From Marisa cornuarietis (taxonomy: Eukaryota > Mollusca > Gastropoda > Architaenioglossa > Ampullariidae): DNA of 64,000 nucleotides. The translations under genes were made by a program, and so were the position numbers. Positions 36,201 to 48,200 of this stretch are shown here, piece after piece. The DNA is taken from positions 5,252,501 to 5,316,500 of the forward strand of contig SMMW01000521.1 of assembly GCA_004794655.1 (NCBI GenBank). Direction: 5' to 3'. The notes under the pieces were generated by a model, which was given only the letters and a program-made list of their open reading frames with translations, searched no databases and had not been told where the DNA came from. Within the stretch, counting starts at the first letter, position 1. Each line of letters opens with the position of its first letter.

Positions 36201-39200
36201 ACCAGAGAGGTGCTGCTGGCTATAGCAGTGAGGGGGTGGGGGCTAGCCAAGCGTGTGGATACAGTCGTGGCGGCAATCACAGAGCTATGCAGGAACGGAA
36301 GAAAGTGATGGGCAGACTGGTTGGTGCTGGGTATGCCTTGCACACTGGCAACGCTGCTGACTGACTGGTTGCCTGCCAGAGATTGAGGTGATGGGTCCAC
36401 CAAATAGCTTTGCATGTAGCTCACAGGTGCAGGATTAACAGGAACAACAGAGGATGCAGATACTGGAGAGGCGGTCAAAATGGGTGTTTGGCACATGAGA
36501 GGTTGGTTGATTACTGATGGCTGCAACTGTGGGGTCAACATGCAGGTGCTGCCACCTGCCAAAGTGGCTGCAGGTGAGAGAGTGTTGGCACTTTGCAGTG
36601 GAGTAATCGAGGCCACTGGCATCAGTGACTGTTGCCCCAAAACCAAATTAGACTGCTGGCCACCAGCCTGCACAATTGGAACAGACTGCTGGTTATGCAC
36701 GATGGAATGGCTGGGACCAAACACAAGGCTGTGATCCTGACAAAGCATCCCTGCCCCTCTAATAATACCCAGCCCCTCCTGCTGCCGTACCAAGCCTACA
36801 TGACTGGATCCTAGCAGTTCTGTAGCAGTCTGATGCCTGAGTGGCAAGGGTGTTGGGGAGCCACTCTGGACCAACGGAATGCTGTAGTTTCCTGTTTGCA
36901 TGAAGATGGTAGGCGTGGCTGAGCGGTGGGGAGGCTGCTGTACCGCTGTTGCCACTGAATGCACTGACACTGGGCAACGAAGACTGACAGCACCATGACC
37001 TGTCAAATCTGCATGGCTTCTGGCTGACAAGGGCTGGGTCATTACAGCAGGTGGAACCACTGATTGTGGGCGAGGCAGTGGTGGCTCATCGATACTCAAA
37101 GCACCAGATTTGATAAGATGCTGTGTCAGCAGCACCTTCTGTTGGGGCAATAACTGCTCTAGAGTTGTCATCAGTTGACTCGTTGAGGGTTGTCCGTCTA
37201 TTTTCTGCAGACTGCTGGAACCCACAATGTTCGAGCCGGGAGATGATGTGAGCGATGACTGAGGTCTGACGTTGGAAACTGGAAGCAGGTTTACTTGCTT
37301 CTGAGGCAAGTAAGACAGGCTGTTTCCTGTTAAAGTTGTTTCCTCTTCATCCTTTTCATCGTCGCTGTCAGTGAAGCTGAGATCATCACTGTCAATGTCA
37401 GCCTGCACGTTGGCAGATGACAGTAGCAGTGAGGACTGGCTGGCATGTGCTTGTGAAGTGATCAAACCACTGCCTCCCAACTGGGCCCTCTGTGGCACTC
37501 CTGACAAAGATAATGCATCACATGGGAAGCCTGTGGATAATGGAGGTTTAGCTGTAATTTGCATCTTCCCCCCCATCTTCGCCACCGTGTCAAGCTGGTG
37601 GACCAGAGTGGGTGTAGAAGTCTTTGGCTCACTGTTAGCTATCTCCTGAAGATAGGTAGCCATGCGTGACAGAATCGGAGAGGATGACCTCTGGCTTATG
37701 GTGCTTGTGGTGCTCGTGGTGCCCAAGAAGCTTGTGGTACTCACAGAGCCTGTGGTGCTCATGGTGCCTCTGGTGTCTGCAATGCTCATGGTGTCTGTTG
37801 TGCTCACGGTACTTGTGGTGCTCGCAATGTTCGTGGTGCTTGTGGTGCTAATGGTGCACAATGCATCTGTCCCCAGGATGCCCAAACTCTTGACCTCAGT
37901 CACTTCCTTTGCACTAGAAAAGCCTTTTGAGTCCTGCAATGTTGTATTGTCGTATATTACAACCAAATCTGATTTCTCGTCAAGAGTAGCTGAATTTAAG
38001 CTCTTTGTCATCCCATCAGAACTTTCACTTGATGATGAAACACTTCCTGACATGGTATTGTTGTCCTGTAAGGCACTCTGGTCGTTTTCACCAGATCTAA
38101 CATGACAATCACTTTTTGCAATGACATCAGAAGTGTCATCTGGCACTGACTCTGGGCCACAGGTGCACTGCTCTGTGGGTAACTGAGATCCTTCTGATTC
38201 TTTACTCACAGGAGGCTGTGTTGTCTTGCCTTCTTTCAAAACCTCGCTCATACTTTGCACTTTGCAGCCTGTAGTATTAACTGTCTGCTCCGAGTTTCCA
38301 GGATCAGATGTGTCTGCAAGAAGGATGGAGTGGTTTGTTAAAGTTTTGGTGTCCAAATGAACTGAGTCACTGCAAGCCACATGTGGTGACTCAGCAGTGG
38401 TGGCTCCTCGACTCCGGCAGCGTGTCACCATAGAAGAATGTGGTGCCTGGACATTGCATCCTTCACGTTGACAGACTTTGGTGCTGCATGCAATCTGAGG
38501 AGTTGAGGGCGGCACTAGACACTTTTTGCTTACCAGACCAACAGCTCCCAACATGGACTGTTTAGGTGACAGGCGTTTTCCAGAGCGTGGTGCAGTTATG
38601 GCTATGCTCTCAGCTCCTGTCTTGGTGGCCGCCTGCTGTGCCTCCTGTATTTGACTCAGCTCACGAGCTCTGCGCTGAGTGAGCGTGCTCTGGCGAAGGC
38701 TGGTGCGCAAGTTTGTCTTTGACACCTCACTCCCATCAATTCTCTCCACAGGGTCATCATCATTTGTGTTCTCCTCCTCTTCATCACTGGTGCTGACCTC
38801 AAAGTCACAGAACTGCGCGTGAGCCTGGAAGCTCTCAGCAGTTCGATACAAGCGCTTGCATGTGGGGCATTTGAATGGCCCACACTCTTCTGGACTGCTG
38901 CGAGCTAAACTCTCTGCTTTAATGCGCAGTGCTATTTCTGCATGTAATGGCAGGCTCTTTGCACTTCCAGACTTTGCAGAAGTACATGCATTCTGAGAAC
39001 TGCAACCCAATAAATGCTCATCTGCATTCCCCATCTGCTGTAGCATGCCTGCAAGGCCATCAGCACACATGCCCTCAACAAGACAGTCATCTTGTGCCTC
39101 AGCTATGGGATGTGTCTGCAATATTGACTGCGACTGCATGGATAAACAGCGGCTTTGGTCACAGCTGTCTTTTAATGTATCTGTTGCAGCATTTATGTTA

Positions 39201-42200
39201 TCTGTTGTAGCAGGCACCTGACTTTGTCCAGGGGTACCTTGGGAAGAGAAGACAGAGGCCTCATTATCTGTACCATTGGAATTATGGACAGGATTACATA
39301 ATGAGCTCTGAAGAGGGTGTTGAGAGCCCAAGCTGCTGTTGCTGCTGTCAGCCATGGAGAGTGGACTGTTACATAAGCGTGCATCAGATTGACTTCGAGG
39401 CATGCAAGCATGGTCACGACTGCACTGCTCTCGTGCGTTGGACTCTGGAGGTGGGTTGCAGTTGGCAGAGCCATTTTGGGTAGGACAGGACCCAGAAAGT
39501 CTCTCGAGGCTAACTCTGCACTCAATGTTTCTGAGTTCTGAGGGGATGTTTTGAACATCCATGTGGTACAATGGATGCAATGCTGGTTTCTGAACTAGTG
39601 GATCGTGAAAGTCATCTTCCTGCCTTAAGATACTGATCGTCTTTGTGGCGACAGAAGGATCACCGTCTGAACAGCTATCTACACCCAGAGTACTGTGGTG
39701 GTTACCTTTGCAACCAGCCAATGCTGTCTGACCTTTAACAAAATTTTCATTTAAAGGACTTGCTGGCAGCAAATGTACAGAAATATTCTCAGCCCTGTCA
39801 TCAATTCCTCTTCCAGTGGAACACCTCTCCTCATTTAATTTGCCGATAAGGTTAATGCTATGCTTTATTTCATGATGCAGTGCAGGATGAGCCTCATTCT
39901 CGCACGTACTGCAGCTCAAGTCAGCCTTTTCTTTCTCTAAACAGTCCGACCTGTTGTTAACCTCTGTAGGCACCGGGCTTTCAGAAGACAATGTATCTTG
40001 GTCTGGTGATGCCAGAAAGGATCTTTTCTTAGCTGGCTGCAGCTGTGCAAGCTCTCTCAGTTTTACTGGGTCACTAAGTGCAGAAGGTGACATTCTTTCT
40101 AAAGCAACGGAGCAGTCAAATGTCTTCAGGTCAAATTTTCCAAGAGAAATGCTGTTCTTGCACATTATTCCATTCACAGAGGCCTTTGGTGTTGCGCTCC
40201 CAGCACTGCCATCCAAACAACAGTTGTCTCCCCTGTGGGAGGTCTGGTGCTCACTGAGGCTGCTATCCGACTCTGACAGTCCAAACTTGAGATGGTCTTC
40301 AGCACTTGTGGAATTTCCATTTTCTCTCTGTACATCTGTCTGCTCTTCATCAAATTCAACCTCCATGTCACCATCTCTCTGCATTGGGGTGGCCCCATGT
40401 TCACATGCCAGGACAGAGACCGGACCAGCTACAGACATTGAGTTTACAGTCTGCATGGAGGCACAGCCAGTTGGTATGGTTTTTGCTGGACACTCTTGGC
40501 AAATTCCTATCATGCTACCATGTCTCTTGAATACTGGCTTCATGCACACTTTGCTGTCCACATGCTTCGCGTTCTGTTCCTTAGATATCGGAGTTTGCCA
40601 TGCTAAAGCAGGACATGGCTGCAAGTTTTCAGGGGATTTCCCAGGCTGTGTTTTTGTGCATTTTGGTCCATGGCAACACTTTACTAGCACAACAGGATGG
40701 CCACCTTGCTGCAACTTTCCATCATGGCAATTCTTTTGAATAGTTAGCAGCTCTTGTTTAATCTGCTTGGTATTTATTGCGTCAAAATCCAGCAAATCAG
40801 TCTCACATGCCTCATGCTTGTCAGCAGATTTTGTGTCTAATGCACTGTCAGTACCTCCAGGCGGGCCAGGTCTGTGGTGGTCACAAACATCTGTTTCTAC
40901 AGTGCCAGTCTTAAGATTGTCAGTGCCACCCATGAAGAGGTCTTCTCCAACATTATGATTTGTTTCCTGCAGTGCTGCTTCTGCCAGCTGCACAGCTTCT
41001 TCAGGTGACACTGTCCCCGGGACAACCACCACCTTGACTTGGCCATCTTCAAGCATTTCTGAAGGAACACTGCTCAAGATCTGCTCAGCCAGAGCTGTAT
41101 CAGCATCACCAGTATTTGCATGGTGTTCAGAATCTCCACAGGCAGACTCTGCGCCTCCTGCAGTACACTTATCTTCCCCAGTAATGCTGACACAGTTGGG
41201 GCTGGGGAAAACACACGCATGTGCCATGTTTGTTGTGGATAACCCAACACCCAAACCGTGTCTAGCCACTTTGCAGATGTCTGTCTCCGAAAATGATGTG
41301 TGAAAACCAATCCTACTAGAAGGTATTTGTGCAGGACTGCATTCCGTCAGTTCATTTTCCAGCTGTTCTAAAATAGGTGTCACTGTTCGTACTGCAGACT
41401 GATGCCACTTGCCATTAAGACTGGCAAGAGTTCGAGAATCACTAGAAGCATAAGCAGACGAGGAGACTGACGACACTGTTGAAACCAAAGCAGCGCTAGA
41501 AAAAATAGCAGCAGCTGGTGGAACTGCCAAGGCCACACAAGACTGCAGGCTGGTCGAAAAAGAGACTGGAGAACAGGACATGGCCCGTCGCTGGTGGGAG
41601 GCAATAGACAAGGAGGGTTGGCAGCTCGAGAGGGGGCTCGCTAGCATGCTGCTTCTTGGGACAGAATGCTGCACAGTTATCTGATCAGCGCTCTGCGATC
41701 GTCTGTTGCGTGTGGCAGCATGATTTAGTCTCTCCACCATGCGAGTCAGGTCGCCGAACTCGCAGGTTTTCTTTGAAGCAGAAATAGGTCCTACTGTGCC
41801 ATTTGAGGCTGTGGAAACATGCTCAGCCTGGTGAATGTTGAGCATTTTGAGAGTGCTCGGTTGTAAGCATGACAAGTTGTAAGCTGGCTTGCATGTAGGA
41901 GCCTGGGGACACAAAGACCTGCCTGTACAGGAAGTGGCCAACACTGAAGTTGAAACACTATCTCGAACCCTACAGTTCTCCTGTTCATTTGTGCAGGAGA
42001 CACTGGGTATGGGTGATCCAGTATCCTCAGTAGCAATAACTGATGGTTTCTCAGGATTATGTGTGCTGCTATAGACATCTTCATCTTCCACACACCACAC
42101 ATCCTGATCATCTCTTTTTCCTGTTTGCTCCACATGTGAACTGCCTAACAGACTGGGTAGCCCCCAGTGGGAGTTTGATGATCTGTGTAAGTGAGCCTGT

Positions 42201-45200
42201 ATACCTGAGATGGGCAGACTCAGAGTCTCAAAGGCCACAAAGTCAGGGTGCTCTTCATCATGTACAATGCGTGTATCCTGCACAGTAACTTCTGGGGTAG
42301 ATAATGTGGGTTGCACCTCCACAATGCGACACGTGTACACTGTCCGACGACGAGCATCCACCGTGCTCCAGTAGATTCTTGTGGATCTGAAATTTCAAAA
42401 GATAATTCAAGTCAAGATAAAACACTGCTTTAACTTTTTAGAACTTAAATGGCACTTTAGATTTTTGCTAAATCAAATTAAGTAGTTCTCTTACATGCAA
42501 GCACTAAGATACTGTAAGATCATGACCACTCTGTCCAAAAACCTCATTAACATTAAAGAAAGAGAGCAATGAAGAAATGTATCACTCACTTGAACTCTAG
42601 AGGAAGAAGACAGCCGATGAAGTCAGATAGGGGTGCCAGAAAACCAAGGTTTTCAACTGTACAGGCACCTACAGCCAAATATGTTAATAAAACATGTGTA
42701 ATGAAAATATATTTTAACTAGTTTATACCATTTATTATTTTAATGTTTTGCAACAAAAATTCATTTGTTACCCTGCTTCTTAACTTGAAAAATATTAGAA
42801 ATACAAATATTTTCTTTATAAATCCATTTCCATTTAGGAAAGATGCAATGTCTCATCTCAAAAATCATAAAATTTCATACTTCCAATCTGCTATAGAATG
42901 AGAGCTACACTACATGCTGGTCATCAATGCGAATAAGCGACACTCACCAAACAACACATTGATAAATCCAGCATCCAACCCACGAGCCCAAGATTTCTTC
43001 ATACACCTAATGTCAGCCATGTCAATGCAGGTCCTTCGATGCACAGCAAATTTCCTCTGTCGCCCTATCTGTTGTGTTTAAAAAAATTCATTTAAATATA
43101 TAATAGTCTCAAATAAAAGTAATGAGCCTTGTATCTCCTACACATACATCTGAGATGATTCACAAGATACATTAAGGTTAACTGTGTAAATTAAAGAGTC
43201 CACAAATTGGTGTAAAACATTCTGATTGTCTTAATATTTCCTGTTATGATCTTGCCTGAGAGGTTGTTAAACCTGCTATTAATTTAGTTGATAAGCCAAA
43301 CTAAAGGATCTTTACTTGCTGCTTTACTTGCCACAGAGCGTAAGAAAACTTAGCTGCTTGCAATATTTAAGTTACTTCGGATTAGCTTCTTTGCTTTAAC
43401 GTTATTTTACTTGACCTGTTATAATCGTTGATAACTGGGTCTGAAATAATTTAACGAGACAGTTAATTGTAATTCATATATTCTGGTGATGCTAGTGACC
43501 ACCAAAGAGCATTTGCCAAAAACAACTATTTACATTATCAACACACTCCTACAAGGTTAAACATTATCTTCTAAATACCAAGAAACTTAACTCCATGAAA
43601 TAAGCAAAAATGTGAGTGTCATGCAAGAAGGATCATAAAGTGGTTTCCAAGAACAAAAAAAAATAAAACAGGAGAAGTAAAACTAAATCATATTATGGCA
43701 AGAAATGTGTATACTATCAACACTATTTCTGAAAACAGAACACACATCCGCAAAAATAACTCTTACTCGACAATCAGCATGTTGTTTGTGTTCTGAACAG
43801 AACACGGTCTTGTCTTCTAAAAACACACAGTCACTATGACGAGCACACACAAAGTGGTAGTTGGCAGGACATCCACGTACACAGCACCCCACAGTAGCAC
43901 CTGGTGTCTTGCAGCTCTCGCAACGCTAACAAAACAATGAAGCCAAAATACTTATGGTTTCCTAACACAAAAAGTCACTTAACAAACTTACAAAGTAGTC
44001 TTTACCAGCAACATTATCAGTATAAGCTAAACCATTAAAACATTTGCCAAATCATAGGTTAGATCCCATAGTCTCACCCAGCCTTGCAAATAGGCTATTA
44101 AATGTGAGAACAAAATGTGTCCAAAAATATTCTTAATTTTTGTGAACTGATGATTTTTGTATGTGCGTGTGTGCATTTAACCTTTATATCTATGAAATTC
44201 CCTGCATGCAATGATTTTAGATGCTAATGCAGTAAACCGTATGATTCAGCCAAAAGAATAATAAAGTAAATAAAATTACACTGAGCCAAATTTATTTCCT
44301 TAAATTTTTCAAACTTTTGGACCTCCCCTCATAAAATAAAATTCTCATATTATCCATACTGCTTCTTTCCCCCTTATAGGACAAGCAAATATCTTCCCTT
44401 TATAACAATCATTCTGATTGCGCAGCAGCAAAAAATACTCTCCATAAATAAACATTAAAACTACAAACATCTGTCCACAGGTGATGATGATGATGATGAT
44501 GATGATGAATATGATGTCCATTTGTAATGCGCAGGTATCCGTTCGGAAGAATGCTCATTGCGCAGCAAAAACAAAATAAATAAAAAATAAGGAAAAATAG
44601 ATAAACACCAGGAAAGTAAAAAATAAAGACACAAGTGTTGCTTGGTTGTTTAAGTTTAAGTCCGTCTTAAATAAACAGATGGGTCTTCAGTCTTTTTCGA
44701 AACGTGGTTGGTGAGGTGATGGTGGACAGTGACGATGGCAGAGCATTCCACAGTTTAGGTGCCACGTTTTTGAAGGCCCTGGCTCCAGTGCGCTTCTTGT
44801 TTGTGTCTTCCACTGCAGGGAGACAGAAGCGTGACTGGGAGCCAGAGCGCAGACCACGTGACGGCTGGTAAGGAGGAACTACCTCTTGTAAATATTCAGG
44901 AGCAGTTTTAAACATGCAGGACTGTGCAATCGAAAGCACTTTGTGATCAATGCGCTTTTTCACTGGGAGCCAGTGAAGGCTCTGTAGGATAGGCGTGATA
45001 TGCTCAGTGGACGACTTTGCACGGGTGACAATCCTGGCGGCTGTGTTTTGAACTCTTTGGAGTCGATCCAACTGCGTAGCAGGTATACCCCACAATGCAC
45101 TATTACAGTAGTCTAATCTTGATATGATGGTAGCCACAGCAAGTGAGTTGGCAGCAGCTTGAGTCAGCATGGGCCGTAGTCTACCTAAAGTCCTCAAAAA

Positions 45201-48200
45201 GTAGTAGGATTTTGCCACAACAGAACTAACATGGTTACACATGGAGAGCTCTGCATCAATAAACAGCCCGAGGTCCCGTACACAGTCAGCAAAGGCTATG
45301 GAGGCGTCACCGACCTGCACGGCACTAATGCCGATCTGCTCCCTTCTGGCTCTGGGGCCGCACAGTAACGCTTCTGTCTTGTCGTCGTTGAGTTTAAGAC
45401 GATTTCTGGTCATCCAGGCCTTTACCGCAACACAACAAGATTCAAGTCGTTGAAGCGTATTCCTAGCCACTGCTGGGTCGGGGGGAAAACTGTTCAGAAT
45501 CTGTGTATCGTCCGCAAAGAACTATCGTCCCATCTGAAAGCGTTCAATTACCTGTCCAAGCTGTGAAGTATATATAGAAAATAATAACGGACCCAGAACG
45601 GATCCCTGTGGTACACCACACACCAGAGGAACTGCCTCAGAGCTTGCAGAGACATGAAAGGTACACATAAACTTACCAACTGTCTTCCTCGCACCATTGC
45701 CACATGCACATTTTGCAGGGTTCCATCAGCCTCTTCAAATACTTCTGCTGACCACAAAGCACAGTTCACATGTACCCAGTCATCCTGACCTGCATACAGA
45801 AGTCGACCAGCACCCTGGATGCGGACACGTACATACACACACATTCAAGCAAGCACACATGCAGACAATTTTCCAATTAGCAAACTTATTTACAAGGTTT
45901 AAGTCACAATGCATAATTCAGTACATACGCTTGAAAACTGGCTGCTTGAAGGCAAGTGTGTTTATGCACTGTCTAATGAGTGAGCACCAGTACTCTTAAC
46001 CTTTCAGCTATTCACTTCCACATATTTTTCCCAAATACAGGAATCTGTACATTTGGCTTTTAATCACAAAACTATTTCAGGAGGGGTAACTAAGAACACA
46101 CCACACCCTGACATTACTTACTTCCGCCTCATCGTCACCAAAAGTCAGACACAGTGAGCACTGCCGTGAATCTTCACCACTGATACCAGGTTGAGAAGAC
46201 CCATCTGACCACAAAATAAGAACATGAAAATAAAATTTTCAAGTATATTCTTTTTTTTTCAATACTTTCCCCTACAACAATACCATAGGAGTTACCCTAC
46301 TACCAGATTAAAACAATAGCCATGAAGTTCTCTCCCTCACAAGGAACTCGCTCAAAAGAAAGCGAGGTGTAGCCTACCTGGCCAGTTACCTCCCCTTAAT
46401 AATAATACATCATTTACATATGGCACATACTCATGCTCCTAGCGCTGGAGACAAGAGACGTGGACAACATACGAAGGATGGAAAGATAAACAACAATCCT
46501 GATGACTAATAAAATACAATGAGGAATTGGATAACAAGAACTTAGGGTATCGTGATTCTGCAGAGGAAGACAAGTAGTGAAGTAGCCAACAGACAAAAAA
46601 AAAGAAAAAAAGAGGAGAGGTCTTGAAGACAGACTAGCATTGTGTCTTTGTCCTTGAGTACTCAACCCTATGTTCTTCCTCTGTCAACTGATGTTAGTTC
46701 TATTCTTTGATCTAAAAGTCTAGGCAGCAGGGAGGAGGAAGGAAATTCATGTTGTTGGATAAGTATTAAAGAAAGAAAATTAACTGGAAAATGTTATTTC
46801 TTCTTTGACTTGCCTTTGGAAAGAAATTGATTGGTGAATGCTTTTGTTTTTTATAAGGTTTGCATGATGAATGAGAACTAGTTAAGTACTAAATAATGCT
46901 TTCATTGTTATCTAATACTGAGAAAAGCAGCTATAAGCAGACATTTTCACTGGTAGTAGAACTCCTATGGTCATCTCATCGAATAAAGCTAAGGAAGAAA
47001 ACAGCATGCTGATAGCAATAAGAAATGTGTAGCAACAGACCATCAAATGTATATCAACAGAAAAATAAATGCATAATAAAAGGGAAAATACATTTCAAAA
47101 AACAGTCTGGTTAATAGGTGATTAAGAATGCCTCATCCTGGTCGCAGCAATAGCATTGCTTCCATTTGCATAAATCAGATAAATTATCTTGATAGCTAGA
47201 TTATATTTGTGGACCTAAATAAAGTCTTAACTGACAGATCATGAATGCAATATTTTTCCAGATTCTATAAAGCAGATAGAAACTAATTAACATTTTCTCG
47301 TCGTTTCATCTAGTAGAAGATATATACATTCCATCAATGAGGCAATATCTGCAAGGTGACAAGCCCAACATGCACAGGTGAAGAACATTTTGATACATGT
47401 GACTGACACCAAATAATATGCACACAACGTCAGTACACATCACATGTATGACTAACAGCTGTGTGCAGGATGTTATTTGATCACAATGCATTTCCTGGCC
47501 AGCTTTGATTTTAGAGCAGGGTGTGGTGCTGGGATGGGGAAAGATAGGATAAATAGAACATAGGGAAATTTCCTCACAACTGTCCGTAATTGGCATGTCA
47601 TACTGACCACGTTCAGTCGATGCATGTGGGCTGGGGGGCACGCGTCTAAAAGAAGATGGCTGCATGGAAGGTGGGTTGTCCTCTCTTTCCAGCCACTGGG
47701 CGTAGGTATGGTCATCAGATGGTGGCAGCACAGCCTCTGGCAACATGCCTCTAATTAAACCAAAAAAAGGAAAATGTTCTTGATTAAATAAGTATCAAAA
47801 ATATTGCAATCTGAAAAGAGCTAACCACTCTCTTAACTGGTTTTCTTGGTGATGTCAATAAACAGTCATAAAACAAAGCAGTATGTATGATTCAATCATA
47901 GTGCACAATAATGAAAACACACACATAAACATATACCTTCTACATTCTTTCTCCAATCAGTCCAAAGCAGCTTCATCACCTCATCAAAATGCTGAATTAC
48001 AAAGCTCAATTTTCAATAACTACAGCTGTCAAACCTCTCTCTTTGTTATTTGAAAAAATTTTAATTTGTTTGCAGGTAATCATCTAAATATGCAGTTCTA
48101 AACAAACTTTTATAACACCTATTCCCTTCAAAATCTGATGCAAAAATCAACATGTATCTATTGTCAACATCCATTATCTCAAATGCTTCTAAGCTACTAG

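Noticed and set aside
39954..40739. 261-codon plus-strand ORF
   Set aside because: Antisense shadow of KMT2 exon 22, whose minus frame is open for 7 kb.
44667..45470. A host gene nested in the KMT2 intron
   Set aside because: The 267-codon frame is the RT and C-terminal part of a CR1/L2-like LINE, with a stop just upstream.
47306..47577. Extension of the 47.7-kb minus ORF past the KMT2 exon
   Set aside because: The reading frame runs into the intron; the donor at 47577 joins in phase to exon 17 and restores the ePHD sequence.
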